Below are positions 44,255 to 55,719 of a stretch of DNA of 64,000 bases, piece after piece. Numbering within the stretch: position 1 is the stretch's first letter; every line of letters starts with the position of its first letter. The position numbers and the translations under genes are program-made. This DNA is from Carettochelys insculpta (taxonomy: Eukaryota > Chordata > Testudines > Carettochelyidae): the NCBI RefSeq assembly GCF_033958435.1, contig NC_134138.1, positions 29,170,598 to 29,234,597 on the forward strand. Reading direction: 5' to 3'. The notes under the pieces are model-generated. The model was not told the DNA's origin, did not search any database, and saw nothing but the letters and a program-made list of their open reading frames with translations.

Positions 44255-45668
44255 AGATTTTCAATGGGTTTTGACCTGTGCGAAAACAAGATCACAGAAG
44301 GAGTTTATAGAAAATTGTCAAAGATAAACACAGAAAAAGCCAAGTCACCAATACAGACAGATATAAATCATTCAGCAAGTGGGATGCAAGCAAACAATAT
44401 ATGTTTTAATATATCAAGGGATAAAGAACACAGTAAACCCCGGAAATGCGTGATTTCGAGTTGCACTTAACTCATATTAATGCGAGGTAAGTGCAACTCA
44501 AAATCCCACGCTCTCTGGCCCCCAGAGAGCTCTCAACAACGCCCCCCATTCAACTCCCCCATGCCAGTTCACACCCTCTGTGGCATGGCTCACCCCCCCC
44601 AAAAAATGGCTCTGGCTCAAACCCCCACCTGCCCCAGTTCAAACCCCACATGGCCTGGTTCTGGCTCACCCTCCCCATGTGTGGCTCCAGCTCAACTCCA
44701 CCGTCCCCACTTACCTGCCGCCCTAACCCACCCCAGGCTTAACCTTCCTTCCCCGCTCCTATGGGCCCAGACTCTACCAGGCTTAACCCTCTCCAATGCT
44801 CCCTATCCCCCACAACCCAGGACTTAATATTCCAAAAGGAGCTCCAGGTGCTCTCGCTGCTTCTCTGGCTACCGAACTTGCATTCTGCCAGGGAAAAAGC
44901 CACCCACCCCTGACCTATGAGAATGCGACCCTTGCATAACTGGAAGGACTACTGTATAGGCCCCACTTACATGATGGGGGTGGGGGCTGTATCCTTCAAA
45001 CCTGAGACTCTAAAAAAGATCAGGTGAATAGTCAGCTAAAAGTAAGCTCCCAGTGCAATGCAGTGGCCTAAAGGGCTAGCGTAATCCATGGGTGGATAAA
45101 TGGGGGAATCTTAAGTAAGACTAGAGAGGCTGTTTTATTTCTGTTTGGTAGTGGTGTGACCATTGCTGGAATACTCTATCTAGTTCAATAGATGACTATT
45201 CAAGAAAGGTGTTCAAACATTTGAGTCAGAGTCACAAGAATAATTAACAGATTAGAAACCCTGCCTTGAAGTGACAGCCTCAAAGAGCTCAATCTCTTTT
45301 AGTTTAACAAAGAGAAGGTTAACACTGAATTACAGTCTGTAAGTATCCACCTGAGGATTAAATATTTAATAAGGGGCTCTTCAATCTAGCCAAGAAAGGT
45401 CTAACATGATCCAATGGCTAGAAGCTGAAGCTAGGCAACTTCAGACTGTAAATAAGGCATCCATTTTTATCAGGGATGATGATTAACAGTGGAACAAGTT
45501 AACAAAAGTACGTGTGGATTCTCCACCACTCGCAATTTTAAAATCTAGATTAGATGTTTTTTGAAAAAGACGGCTTTAGTAATTTATTTCAGAGACGTTC
45601 TATGGCCTGTGTCATACAGGAGGTCAGACTATATCACAGTGGTCCCTTCTAGCTTTGGAATCTATGAA
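44255..45668 (+). mobile_element. CR1 LINE copy interrupted by a Tigger-like MITE
   Basis: Left part (44255-44430) reads gatcacagaaggagtttata and atgcaagcaaacaatatatg. The right part starts at 44955 with aggccccacttacatgatgg. It continues through the ORF2 C-terminus (PLLEYSI-FN for the usual PLLEYCVQFW, near 45155-45185; then MIQWLEAEARQLQ near 45410-45440) and SPPLAILKSRLDVF, to ggtcagactatatcacagtg. Both parts join in order when the MITE is removed. Frames are broken. Confidence 0.8.
44431..44954. mobile_element. Tigger-like MITE nested in CR1
   Basis: Left end cagtaaaccccggaaatgcg and right end ggaaggactactg, followed by TA. CpG-rich subterminal repeats include cgtgatttcgagttgcactt and gaggtaagtgcaactcaaaa. 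The C-rich interior creates a 115-codon proline-rich frame of no significance. Confidence 0.75.
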
Positions 45669-47049
45669 AATTTGTTTAGACTTCAGTCAATAAGAGCTTT
45701 CAGGGAATGATCGCCACTTCGGAAATTCAGTGTCCAAATTACTGCATTATTGAAGAATAAGACTGAACAACTTTGTTTTGATGGTGTAATTGCCTTATCC
45801 AGCTGGTTTCTTTGGATCACTAGAAAGTGGCAGGAGAATGAACTGAGCCCTCAACAAGAGATAAATAATGAGGATGAATCTCAGACTTTACTGGTGCTGC
45901 TCAAACAAAAGTGAATTTAAGATTGAGGAATTTTCAAATTTTATACTTAAATTAACTGGATGCCAGCCCACATGTTTAGTTGTGGCTCACTTGAGAATTA
46001 CTATCACTGGGGATGTGGAAGGTCAAATGATAATGCAACCCACATGCTCTGCTCTTGTCCAAAGAGGACAAAATTTGGAAAGGAAGTGGTAAACACAAGT
46101 GGGAATATTTGGGAGTACAGGCTACCGTCAGTGGTACAGATTTTTTTGTTGTTTGCCTACAGAGGGTACAGTGATATAGCAAAATAAAATAAAATAACAT
46201 TGGACAGATACTGATCACTCTTTCTTGCCCCAAACGTTTATTTTATTGAACTACAGAAGCACTGAGATTCCAACTGTACTAATACAGCTCTGTGGAAACA
46301 GCAGGAGTCATTTCTTTATGAACAGCAGATACAGAAACAAGACAGATAAATTTGAGGCTGTATGGAAGTAGTTTTATTCATGAATAAATATGAGGGCTCT
46401 GGTCGGAAGCTTGGCAGAGAAGTGATAGTTTTACCTCCCCAAAATACCAACAAAAAATATTCATGTATTAAATTGTTAGTATTGGATAGACTGAAAATGG
46501 GATCTATCCTATGCAGCTGCATCATCCATTATGCTGATACAAGGACACAGTGATATGTTCAATGTAACTCATTCATTAAGAAGATCCTCTTTATAGTTTA
46601 TTTGGAATTGTACCCCCTGTGTCTACAAAACACTTACACGTGAATAATTTTAAACAGGTTTTTGTGTTTTCATTGAAACCAGTGGGACTTAAACAGGTGC
46701 TTTATAAAGTATGTGGAATGCTCCCTTAAGGCAGCTGGGCTTAGTCTCATTTATAAGTAAGCAACTGCCTCCCAGGTGATACCCAGTAGACTGTCTTGTC
46801 CCTGGATCGTGCGAATAAGCAGCACATTTAAAGAGGGAGACTTGCAGTGAGAAAGTAGATTTCTGCAGAAGATCCTGGGCCAGGCAAAGGGACCAGAAGT
46901 TTTCTGCCCTGCATGGAAGAAGCCTCAAGAGTTTGAGGAAACACCAAGTAGCAGAACCTGGACTTTGGGAAAGAACTGTTGATCCAAGAAGGGCTAGTGA
47001 AACTATAGAGTCTGTGAAAAAGATTTTGAGTTAAGTTTCTACTCAAACT
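45669..47049. other. No recognisable gene or repeat
   Basis: Short (AAAAT)n at about 46177-46199. Frames up to 85 codons occur without family features. Confidence 0.45.
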
Positions 47050-47350
47050 ATGACATTGCCCTGTCTATACTACTATGGTGAATCAACCTGTTATACTACT
47101 CTAAATATCAAAACAAAAAAGCAGTCAAGTAGCACTTTAAAGACTAATAAAATAATTTATTAAATGATGAGCTTTTGTGGGACAGACCCACTTCTTGGCA
47201 CTTTAAACTGCTACTTGGCTGCTTTTTTGTTTGTATAGAATACAGACTAACACAGCTATCTCTCTGTCACTACGCTAGCCATGTGACTTACGTAATTGAA
47301 GTCAGTGTGGCCTATGTCAACTTACTGCAGTGTCAACAATACACTGTGTG
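47050..47350. mobile_element. MITE split by a PLE foldback
   Basis: cattgccctgtctatactac on the left, and gacttacgtaattgaagtca then tgtggcctatgtcaacttac on the right, resemble the turtle MITE type seen at 17591-17856. The PLE sits between them. Confidence 0.5.
47104..47267. mobile_element. PLE family A foldback, 164 bp
   Basis: Left arm agcagtcaagtagcacttta with acagacccacttcttgg. Right arm ggcactttaaactgctactt with ggctgcttttttgttt. The right arm lacks the hairpin part, so the foldback is asymmetric. Flanks tactactcta (47094-47103) and cactacgcta (47268-47277) agree at 8 of 10. Confidence 0.75.
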
Positions 47351-47699
47351 AATAAGAGATGCTCTCCTCCCAACTTAACATACTCTTCTCAGGGAGATGG
47401 AATATCAGAATTGTTGGGAGAACAATTTGCCACCAACTTAGTGGATCTTCACCAGACCCACTAAATCAACACAACCTTATCTGCAGCAGTGTCAGTCCAC
47501 TGCTGAATGTAGGGATGGCCAAAACCATACCCCAAGGAAGAGGTATGTGATTTACAAGAGCCTGAGTGTAGTTTCTGAAAAGCCCTAAAAAAGGGAAACT
47601 GAGGTGCCAGAAAAGTAAAGACTAGAAATAACGACAATCTGAAAGATATGTTGGAAAAGAAAATATACAAAAAATGACAATAACTTGAGGAAAAATTTA
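47351..47699. other. No recognisable gene or repeat
   Basis: Nothing recognised, although part may belong to the CR1 that follows. Confidence 0.4.
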
Positions 47700-48190
47700 A
47701 AGACTGAGACCATTCATTTACGAAAAGAGACAACTAAGGGGTAATATTACACAGATCTATAAACTCATGAATAGTGTGGAGAAATTGGAAGTGTATTTTA
47801 CCCCTTTGCATAAGAAAAACCCAAGGATCAACCAATTAAATTAATAGGCAGCAGGTTTTAAATAAATAATAAAGGAAATACTTCTTCTCACAACTTACAT
47901 TCAATGTGTGGCTCTCATTTCCAGGAAACATTGTGGAGGTCACAGAAGAATTAGATAATTTCACGTAGAATAGGTCCATCAAAAACTACTCCCTAGTATG
48001 GTCAGGGATGCAGTCCCATCCCCCGGTGTCCCTCAGCCAGTGACTACCAGATGCTGGGACTGGACAAAAAGGAATAGATGGCTTGATAACTACCCTGTTC
48101 TGTTTATTCCTTTTGAGGTGCCTAAAACTGACCACTGTCAGAAGACAAGATATGAAACTAGGTGGACAATTGGTCTGACCCATTATGGCT
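47700..48190 (+). mobile_element. CR1 LINE 3-prime end
   Basis: cagatctataaactcatgaa, attaataggcagcaggtttt, then aatgtgtggctctcatttcc and the typical end aattggtctgacccattatg. This is a 3-prime CR1 segment in plus orientation with a degraded frame. It belongs to a different CR1 subfamily from the copies at 14.4 and 54.6 kb, judging by the terminal words. Confidence 0.8.
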
Positions 48191-48231
48191 AATTGTGTTT
48201 TTAACCCTATAACAGAACCTTAGTCCTCTAA

Positions 48232-48650
48232 TACTATGTCTACCCTAGCCCCCACCTTTCGAGAGGGAGATGCTAATGAGACCCTTCGGCAGATGCTAAT
48301 GAGGCACTGCTATGAATATGCAGTGCCTCATTAACATAATGGTGGCCACAGCGATTTGAAAGTGCTGCTTTTGAATTGCATGCTGCCCATGTAGCTGGGG
48401 GCCTTTCAAAAGGACCCCCAGTCTTTCTAAAACCAAATAGGAATAAGGGGCTTTCGAAGACTGGGGGATCCTTTTGAAAGGCCTCCATCTACACAGGAGA
48501 CGTGCGATTCGAAAGCAGCACTTTCGAATCACCACAGCCACTATTATGTTAATGAGGTGCTGCATATTCATGGCAGTGCCTCACTAGCATCTGCCAAAGT
48601 GTCTCATTAGCACCTCCCTTTCGAAAGGCGGGGCTAAGGTACACATAGCC
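48232..48650. mobile_element. Palindromic Harbinger-like MITE
   Basis: Ends tactatgtctaccctagccc and ggggctaaggtacacatagcc are inverted. TAA trinucleotides flank both sides (48229-48231 and 48651-48653), matching the 3-bp target duplication of PIF/Harbinger. Arms share aatgaggcactgctatgaat / attcatggcagtgcctcact and cctttcaaaaggacccccag / ctgggggatccttttgaaag. Confidence 0.82.
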
Positions 48651-48675
48651 TAAATGTCCAATGCTACCACTCAAT

Positions 48676-49114
48676 GGCTGCATCAACATTACAGAGTTTT
48701 ATCAACAAAACCGGGGTTTTGTTGACAAAACTAATGGAGTGGCTATACTACAAATGCCCTCGGTCGAGAAACTCAACAGAATGCAGTAGTTTTCTTGGGA
48801 AAGTTAAGTCACTTGTGTACAAGGCATAACGCCTCTGTTGACAAATTCTGTCGACAAAAGAATAGTGTAGATGCTCCGGGGGACCCTCTGTCAACAGAGA
48901 GGGCATCTGGTTCACTGGGCAGCCAAGTTTGCAGTGCTTCTGCTTGGCTGTTCTGTCGACAGAAGGCTGGGCAGTCTAGCCCATCTCTGTTAACAGAGGA
49001 TGTCAGCAGCGGAGCCTCTATCAGGTGTGTACGCATTCTCTCAACAGAGGTTCTGTCGGGAAGTATGTCCCGACAGTAACTTCTGTTGACAAAACTCTGA
49101 GTGCAGACCCAACC
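48676..49114. mobile_element. MITE with tctgtcgaca subrepeats
   Basis: Termini ggctgcatcaacattacaga and actctgagtgcagacccaac are inverted with mismatches. The interior has many copies of ctgt(t/c)gaca(a/g)a and its complement, such as 48836, 48848, 48954 and 49085. These would give several alternative hairpins. Confidence 0.75.
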
Positions 49115-49354
49115 AATGTGTCTCCCTCTCAACTTGAAGGAAAATGGTGGGGGAGGAAACTGAGACCTTTGTTCCACTGGCAACCCGGACCTACTCAAAC
49201 CTGGTGCTAGTTCATATAAATATCTCATCCTCCATCATGCCTGACAAGCAGACCAATGCTAGCCCTGGCCTCCATACAGTCAGCATCCTATGAATATTTT
49301 CTTATCACAAGCAAAATGGTCAAATATACCTGTTCCTATTTTTAAAACATATTA

Positions 49355-49597
49355 GCTGTGTCTAGACTAGCCCCTATCTTCGAAGTGGGCATGGTAATTA
49401 GGGTGTTGGGAGATTACTAATGAAGTGCTGCAGTGCATATGCAGCTCTTCATTAGGCTAAAGCTGCCCCGTGACAACTTCGAAACCTCCAAGTGCCGGGT
49501 TGCGTGTAGCCATGGGCCAGCCATGGGTACTTTGAAGTGCCCACACTACTCCAAAGTCCCTTTACTCCTCAAAATTTTGGCTAGTCTAGACACAGAC
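49355..49597. mobile_element. Harbinger-like MITE, TTA duplication
   Basis: Ends gctgtgtctagactagc and gctagtctagacacagac are inverted. TTA sits at 49352-49354 and 49598-49600. The subterminal parts share tcttcgaagtgggca with actttgaagtgccca in inverse order. Confidence 0.82.
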
Positions 49598-49600
49598 TTA

Positions 49601-52600
49601 CAATTGGTTGAAAAGCTCTGAAGATGTTAAATAACAGATACAGCTGTTTGTCCCATGATACAAAACTATTTTTGTGCCATAATGAATTTACATTTGTAAG
49701 TAAAATGCATTTTTCACTCATTGTTTTATAGCTAAGAGTTCTCCCCAGCCTTGGGACCCTGCTCTGGGTTTGGCACAAACTCCTGAGTTCTTCGCTGTGC
49801 CAGGGTGTGGGTGTGTCATGGAAGCACCACTCCTAGGAAATATAGGTTGCACTCTCTATCTGTTCTTTATCCTGATGCTAAGTGACCATTGTCTCCTGCT
49901 CCCTTTACTTCGTGCATGCCAAAAGATTCTGATTCAGTCCAGCACCTACGAGAGCATTTAAGAGAAGGGTTCAGGCGGGTGGGCACAGAACAGGGATAAA
50001 CCCGTTGCTTCCTTTCTGTCCTCACTGCACAATCTCACATTGTGCAGTCACCATTTTGTCCTAAGGAGTACCCTGTACATGTGATGGGCCTAATTCTCCT
50101 TTCAGTTGTGCTGCACTGGTGTAACGGAGGAGAATTTCCCTCTGCCTTTCTTACCCAGAGCTCTACCACAGTGAAATCTGTTTGGCTTTTCCCATAACAT
50201 TTCAAGCATTTGAGAGGTCAGAACACAGCCCAGACAACATATGGCATTTGGGTGCTTTGGATTTTAGCAAGAATCAAGGAGTGAGGAGCAAAGGGAATCT
50301 ACTCTGTTACTCAAGAAAGTCACCAAGAGGATAGTATCCTTTTATTGTGCCCAGCATTAATACCCATTTGACAGCATTAAAAAGAACTTACTTCCTCATG
50401 GGGGCATTATTTTAGCATTTGAAATATTGAAGATCACATAATTGGATTTTGACTATCTGATCCAAGTTTATTTCAGGGGATTCGGTCAAAACAAATACAA
50501 ATTTGGCTACTACTTTTGAAACCAGCTATACATGCCCACACTCTTCAGACATGACCAGTTACAGCCCTCAGTCTATTTCTGAAATAGCTGACCACATTGC
50601 ATATCTCTCCATCTCCTGTCCTTCCAGGCTTAGCTGGGAGATCATCCCAATGTTGTCCTATTACTGAGTCACATTATAATGGTCACGGAAAACATTTTCT
50701 CATAGCTCCTTCGTGTTCCTGGTTTTAATTTAAAATGATGGCTTTTTCACACATCAATTGACCCACAGGATTTCATTTTTGAACCACTTTTCTGAGCTAC
50801 TGAAAATGATGAATTCTTGGAGAATGCAATCTGAGCATCATTTAAGCCCACATACCGAGGCGTTATCCAAAGCCATTGCAAAGAAGCCAAAACCAATCCC
50901 ATACTACTTCCGAGGTCTAAGCTGCATAACAAATGGGTCTGTACCCTCCCATAAGAAAACAAAGGGTTTTGGCCTCATGCCTAGTGTACTCTTCATAGAT
51001 TTATATCTGCCTCTTGGATTTTGCCTTGCATTGTGTAAGCATGGTCCTGCAATCATTTGTAAAGGCTTGAGCTCATGTTCCATAATGTTCATTTCTAGAT
51101 TGTTGTGATGTGATTACCTGAAGATCTGTATGCCATTCCAACAGCATTTGCAGTTAGTGGCATAGAATTTCATAGAATTTGTATTCTCTGATGGACCTTG
51201 CTCTTTGTTATTTGGATTTCTACAGTCATTAAAAATGATGCCTGTGGTGCATATTACAAAATTATCACCTTACCTTTGCCTCCCATTATAAGAGCCATGA
51301 GAAATGAACCTCCCATTTCCTGCCAAACACCCATCCTCTATGTAGCTGTAACGCCATCAAACTCCCCTCTTCCTGCACGTAACAGCTTCATCTACAGCAC
51401 CTTCAGCTGGTATACGTAGTCTTCAATTCAGCTATGATGGTTTTACACCAACAGAGGCTCTTTCCCCTACAGGCAATTCAGAAACATAAACTGATAGTGA
51501 ATGCAGCAGCCTATGTAGTCCTGAATGGAACACACAACATAGATGATTCACAATCTGCGGTGGGGACTTGCTGGTCTTCAGATTTAAATAAAGGCGTTAG
51601 TTTTCACTTAAAAGTTCTAAGGCCCAGCTTTTTCAGAGACTATGTCTGCACAGCAGCTATATTTATTTTGGTTTATATTCTGCCCTTTTAAAGTGCTGGT
51701 GTGTAGCTCCACTTTATGAACAGTAGAATTCTGTGGCATTAGCTTAATGGTCTCTGGGTGTAGACATAGAATGTGTTACATAAACTTAAAATGTCAGTCC
51801 TAGATATAATTTTGAGGTGACAGAGGCATGGATAACTGTGGTAAGAACTGCAGCAGAGAAAAGAAGGAGTCTGGCTTGTCAGGAGGAGATGGAGCAATCT
51901 TTCCTGGCCACAGCTGCTGCTTGAGCAACTCCAGGGAGTAAGATCACAGCTTGCTGCTGTTTGATAAAATGGCTGTCACCCTGTACCAACACAAGTTCTA
52001 CTAACTTTTCCAACTACTTTCCTAGCCTGTCAAGATTGTCTCCTCTGGGGTGAGTTGCAGCCTCTGAAACAGAATTCTTGGTCCAGAAAAACTACCCACA
52101 GCTGCCTCTTTGGTTATTTCAAACCACACAGCCACTCAAGTGCAGCTCCATCCAGTCTCACTAGTGTCTGTAAACAAGCCAACAAAATGTCATGGTCACT
52201 TGTCTCCATTGCTGATAGATCTATAAGACTAAACAGGGGCACTTTATCTTCATCCATTAGGTCATCAGCTACTGCAAGCTATAACCAGTTTAACTCAGGA
52301 CAAAGGGACCTGAAGAATAAAAAAAAATTGCAGGGTTGCCCTGCCATGTCCCTAAAAAATTTTGACTCTCCTTAACCTCAAGGAGGAGTACTCTTACTGA
52401 CTAATAGGATATTGAATTCATGGTCTCAGATGGAAAGAGACCACTTTTTAGGAGAAATTGAGGAAGAAGGTACATAGCCATGCAGCTCTCTGCTAGATGT
52501 GAGTGGTGAAAGATGTGTCAGGTAGGGATACCCTCCCACCCATCTATTCCCCTTTCAGAGCCTTACCCTTTTTACAAGGAGGGAACATGGGCTATGTTTG

Positions 52601-53557
52601 TCATTATGGCTCTAGCTAGCAACTGTGTGGGGAGGGGAATGGCATTCCTTGTGTGGTCTTAAGACCCCCCGTACTCCTGATCAGGCTCTGCTCTGAAGTA
52701 ATTTGAAACAAGAACTCTTAACTGGGTGTTTCCAATTCAGACGCTCACTTTTCACAGACTTGGGTATGCAGGGGGAATGCTTTCCCTTTTCCACTAGCTT
52801 TTGCAGGTTGAAACTACCCACCTGACCTTCAGCATTGTGCTGCAGCTTTCTCCGCTCCAGGGGCTGGAGGATATTGAGAAACATGGTTGAAACAAGTGCC
52901 ATTCAACTTTCCAGATTACTGTACCCTTTTCAGGAGTCAGATTTGTTTTGCCTACCACCAAGTTACACCTTGCTTAAAAACTACTTACTTACAAAAACAT
53001 ACTAAAATATTACAGAAGACTACTACTGAAAACTTGCTGGCTTTCTATCACCTTGTAATCAGATAAATGTATAAATGAAGCAGCAGAAACATGTCATTAT
53101 CTGAATGAATTTTTAGATTGTACTGACTTTACCAGTGTTTTTTATGTAGCTGCTTGTAAAATTAGGCAAATATCTAGGCAAGTTGATATAACCCCTGCAA
53201 GGCTCATATCTATGTGCAGGATAGAAGGTTGGGATATTCCAATATTTTTACACTACAGTCACTGAAAAAAATCCAGCCAAAGCTGTGACACCCTTGCTTT
53301 TCAGGGCACAAAAACCTACATATGACCTGGAAATGGCAGTACTCAGTTCACGTACAATTTAAACAGAACAGCATCTAAAAGGAATCAATGTGCAGCTTTA
53401 CTATACTCCTTTGTTTAAGCAGATTTCCCCCTATTGCATGTAGCCAGTTTTTTTCTTACAACCTTTGATATTGGGCTCTCAGGAAGGACCACTTTTCAAT
53501 AAAGGTATCAGTAGCATGCAGTATGACTGCCATCTCCTGGACTAGGCCTACCACTGC
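49601..53557. other. No recognisable gene or repeat
   Basis: Nearly 4 kb without transposon ends, tandem repeats or supported exons. Frames up to 116 codons (50758-51108) have no family features. Confidence 0.45.
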
Positions 53558-53567
53558 TAAGATTAAC

Positions 53568-54178
53568 AGTGACAAAGAGATAGCCGTATTAGTCTGCATT
53601 CTATCAAAACAGAAAAGGAATCAAGTAGCACTTCAAAGACTAACAAAATAATTTATTAGGTGATGAGCTTTCATGGAACAGACCCACTTGTTCGGATCAT
53701 AGCCATACCAGAACAGACTCAATATATAAAGCACAGAGGTCCAAAAATTGTTATCAAGAATGACAAATCAGAAAAATTGTTATCAAAGTTGGCTGTGGTG
53801 GGGTGGTGCGGAGCATGGGGTGGGGAAGTCAAGAGTTAGATAAAACAAAGTATGTAAAAGAGTCCTTATACAGGGCCAAGTAATTGCTGTCCTGGTTCAA
53901 CCACATGTTAATGTGTTAAATTTGAATATAAATGAGTTCTGAGCACTCTCTCTGTAAATGATTGTTAAAGTTCCTTTTCAGTAAAACTCAGATTCTTTTA
54001 CATGCTTTGTTTTATCTAACATCTTCCACACCCCATACCCTGCTCCTGTGCTTCATATATGGAGTCTGTTCTGGTATGGATATGATCTGAAGAAGTGGGT
54101 CTGTCCCACGAAATCTCATCACCTAATAAATTATGTTGCTAGTCTTTAAAGTGCTACTGGACCGCTTTTTTGTTTTTA
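53568..54178. mobile_element. PLE family A foldback, about 610 bp
   Basis: The left arm (53568 to about 53985) is the reverse complement of PLE copy 1 3-prime sequence, including ttaatgtgttaaatttgaat, the counterpart of the coding tail at 9650-9680. The right arm (about 53990-54178) is the same end in plus orientation: ctttgttttatctaacatct ... tctgaagaagtgggtctg ... gtctttaaagtgctactg. Flanks taagattaac (53558-53567) and taagatgtaac (54179-54189) fit a duplication with a one-base indel. Confidence 0.85.
54087..54113 (+). ncRNA. Hammerhead-like core, intact
   Basis: CTGAAGA at 54087-54093, GTGGG/CCCAC hairpin at 54095-54109, GAAA at 54110-54113. The left arm partner (about 53671-53697, minus) has lost the first strand (CCGAACA). 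Confidence 0.5.
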
Positions 54179-54488
54179 TAAGATGTAACTTGTTCAAGTT
54201 CCTTTTCTAGTTAAATATGACATCTAAAATACCTTCTGTTTTCCAAGGGCTTTGCGAATGCTGGATCCTAGCTAGAGAAACAGGGTAAAAGTCTAGTGTC
54301 CTGTATTTTTCATGATGTGTAAAGACCCCAGTAAAAGGCTGATCAAGGGGCTGGAGCACATGACCTATGAGGAGAGGCCGAAGGATTTGAGCTTGTTTAG
54401 TTTACAGAAGAGAAGACTGAGGGTGATTTAATAGTAGCCTTCAACTTCCTGAAGAAGAGCTCTAAAGAGTACGGAGAGAAACTGTTCT

Positions 54489-54604
54489 GAACCTCTCCCC
54501 ACATCCCTCCACTCATACATCTGATGAAGTGGGTCTTCGCCCACAAAAGTTTATGCTCCAATATATCTGTTAGTCTATAAGGTGCCACAGGACATCTTGT
54601 TGTT
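54489..54604 (+). mobile_element. PLE family B single end nested in CR1
   Basis: Contains catctgatgaagtgggtctt, then gttagtctataaggtgccac. ctgttct is repeated at 54482-54488 and 54605-54611, a short target duplication. CR1 similarity resumes exactly after it. Confidence 0.82.
54521..54548 (+). ncRNA. Hammerhead-like core (GAAA mutated)
   Basis: CTGATGA at 54521-54527, GTGGG/CCCAC hairpin at 54529-54544, then AAAA where GAAA is expected. The canonical first strand is perfect. Confidence 0.5.
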
Positions 54605-54890
54605 CTGTTCTCAGTGGTGACAGTTGGCAGAACAAGGAGCAACGGTCTGAAGTCGAAGAGGGAGAGGTGTAGGTTAGATATTAGGGAAAACTACTTCACC
54701 AAGAGGGGGTGAAGCACTGGAATGCGTTGCAGAGAGAAGTGATGGAATCTCCATCCCCAGAAATTTTTAAGTCCCAGCTTGACAAAGTCCTGGCTGGGAT
54801 GACTTACTTGGGGTTGATCCTGCTTGAAGCAGAGGGCCAGACTTGATGACTTCCTGAGGTCCCTTCCAGCCCTAGGACACTATGATTCAA

Positions 54891-55526
54891 TGCCAGACTG
54901 AACATAGAGGGTGTGTGGTGGGCAGAATCTTGCCATGATCTGATGAGGGCCAGGTTAATTTTTTGTGGGCCTGGTGCCAAATAAATCTGTGGGTCACCTT
55001 GGGGAATCACTGTAAATAACAAGAAAGCAACACAGAAGTTGCCTTTGACACAGCGTGGGCTGGAGCAAGGCAGAGGCCGGGGAAAGGCATATGGTGGGAG
55101 GAGGATTGCTCCCCAACTGGGGTAAAGCAGAAGCTGGGGACAAGAGCACAGCTGGGCTAGGGTGAGGGGACGTGGCTTTTGGGGAGGATTGATCCCCATC
55201 CAGACCAATGTGGGGCCCAAGGATAAGGGCACAGCAGGATAGACCAGGGTCAGTCTCTGGAATGAGGGAGAGGCCCAGGGTAAGCACAGCAGGACTGGGG
55301 ATGGGGCAAACGGAATCCTAGCCCCCCCTCATATGGCTGATACCTCTCATGGCTCCTAATCAGTTGTCTTTGTCTCTCTCACTGAGCTGCCCCTTTTCCA
55401 GCAGCAGCTTCCTGCCCTCAGGGCTGGGGGTGGAGGGTAGGGGGAGGCAAATTGCAATGTTTTGCTGTACCCAGACTTTTTATTTTCCAGTCTGCACTGA
55501 TAACAGGACTGGACGCTGCCAGGTCC
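54891..55526. other. No recognisable gene or repeat
   Basis: GC-rich in 55060-55320. The 142-codon minus frame at 54804-55232 overlaps CR1 and has no family features. Confidence 0.4.
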
Positions 55527-55539
55527 CTCTTCTACCGCA

Positions 55540-55719
55540 CATATCAGAGAGGTAGCCATGTTAGTCTGTAGCTTCGAGAACAACAAAAAGTCTTGTGGCA
55601 CCTTATAGACTAACAGATATTTTGGGGTCATGCATCTGATGAAGCGGGTCTTTGCCCATGAAAGCTGATGTTCCAAAATATCTGTTAGTCTATAAGGTGC
55701 CACAAGACTTTTTGTTGCT
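55540..55719. mobile_element. PLE family B foldback, 180 bp
   Basis: Arms gtcttgtggcaccttataga / tctataaggtgccacaagac and ctaacagatattttgg / ccaaaatatctgttag are perfect inverted copies. The left tail is tcagagaggtagccatgtta. Flanks ctcttctaccgca (55527-55539) and ctcttctaccaca (55720-55732) agree at 12 of 13. Confidence 0.9.
55636..55663 (+). ncRNA. Hammerhead-like core, both strands intact
   Basis: Canonical CTGATGA at 55636-55642, a hairpin with GGG/CCC core at 55646-55657, and GAAA at 55660-55663. Outer stem II pairs have decayed (C-A mismatch and G-T). It is the best match in the window to the two hammerhead core strands. Confidence 0.55.

Larger units (their letters stand above)
54300..54890 (+). 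mobile_element. CR1 LINE 3-prime part, interrupted
   Basis: ORF2 C-terminal text (gctggagcacatgacctatg, gaggagaggccgaaggattt; KxLEHMTYEERPKDLSLFSLQKRRL-like by eye), then a PLE end at 54489-54604. CR1 then resumes at gttctcagtggtgacagttg and runs through gatattagggaaaactactt and ggttgatcctgcttgaagca to aggtcccttccagccctagg and atgattca. Plus orientation. The frame is broken. Confidence 0.85.
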
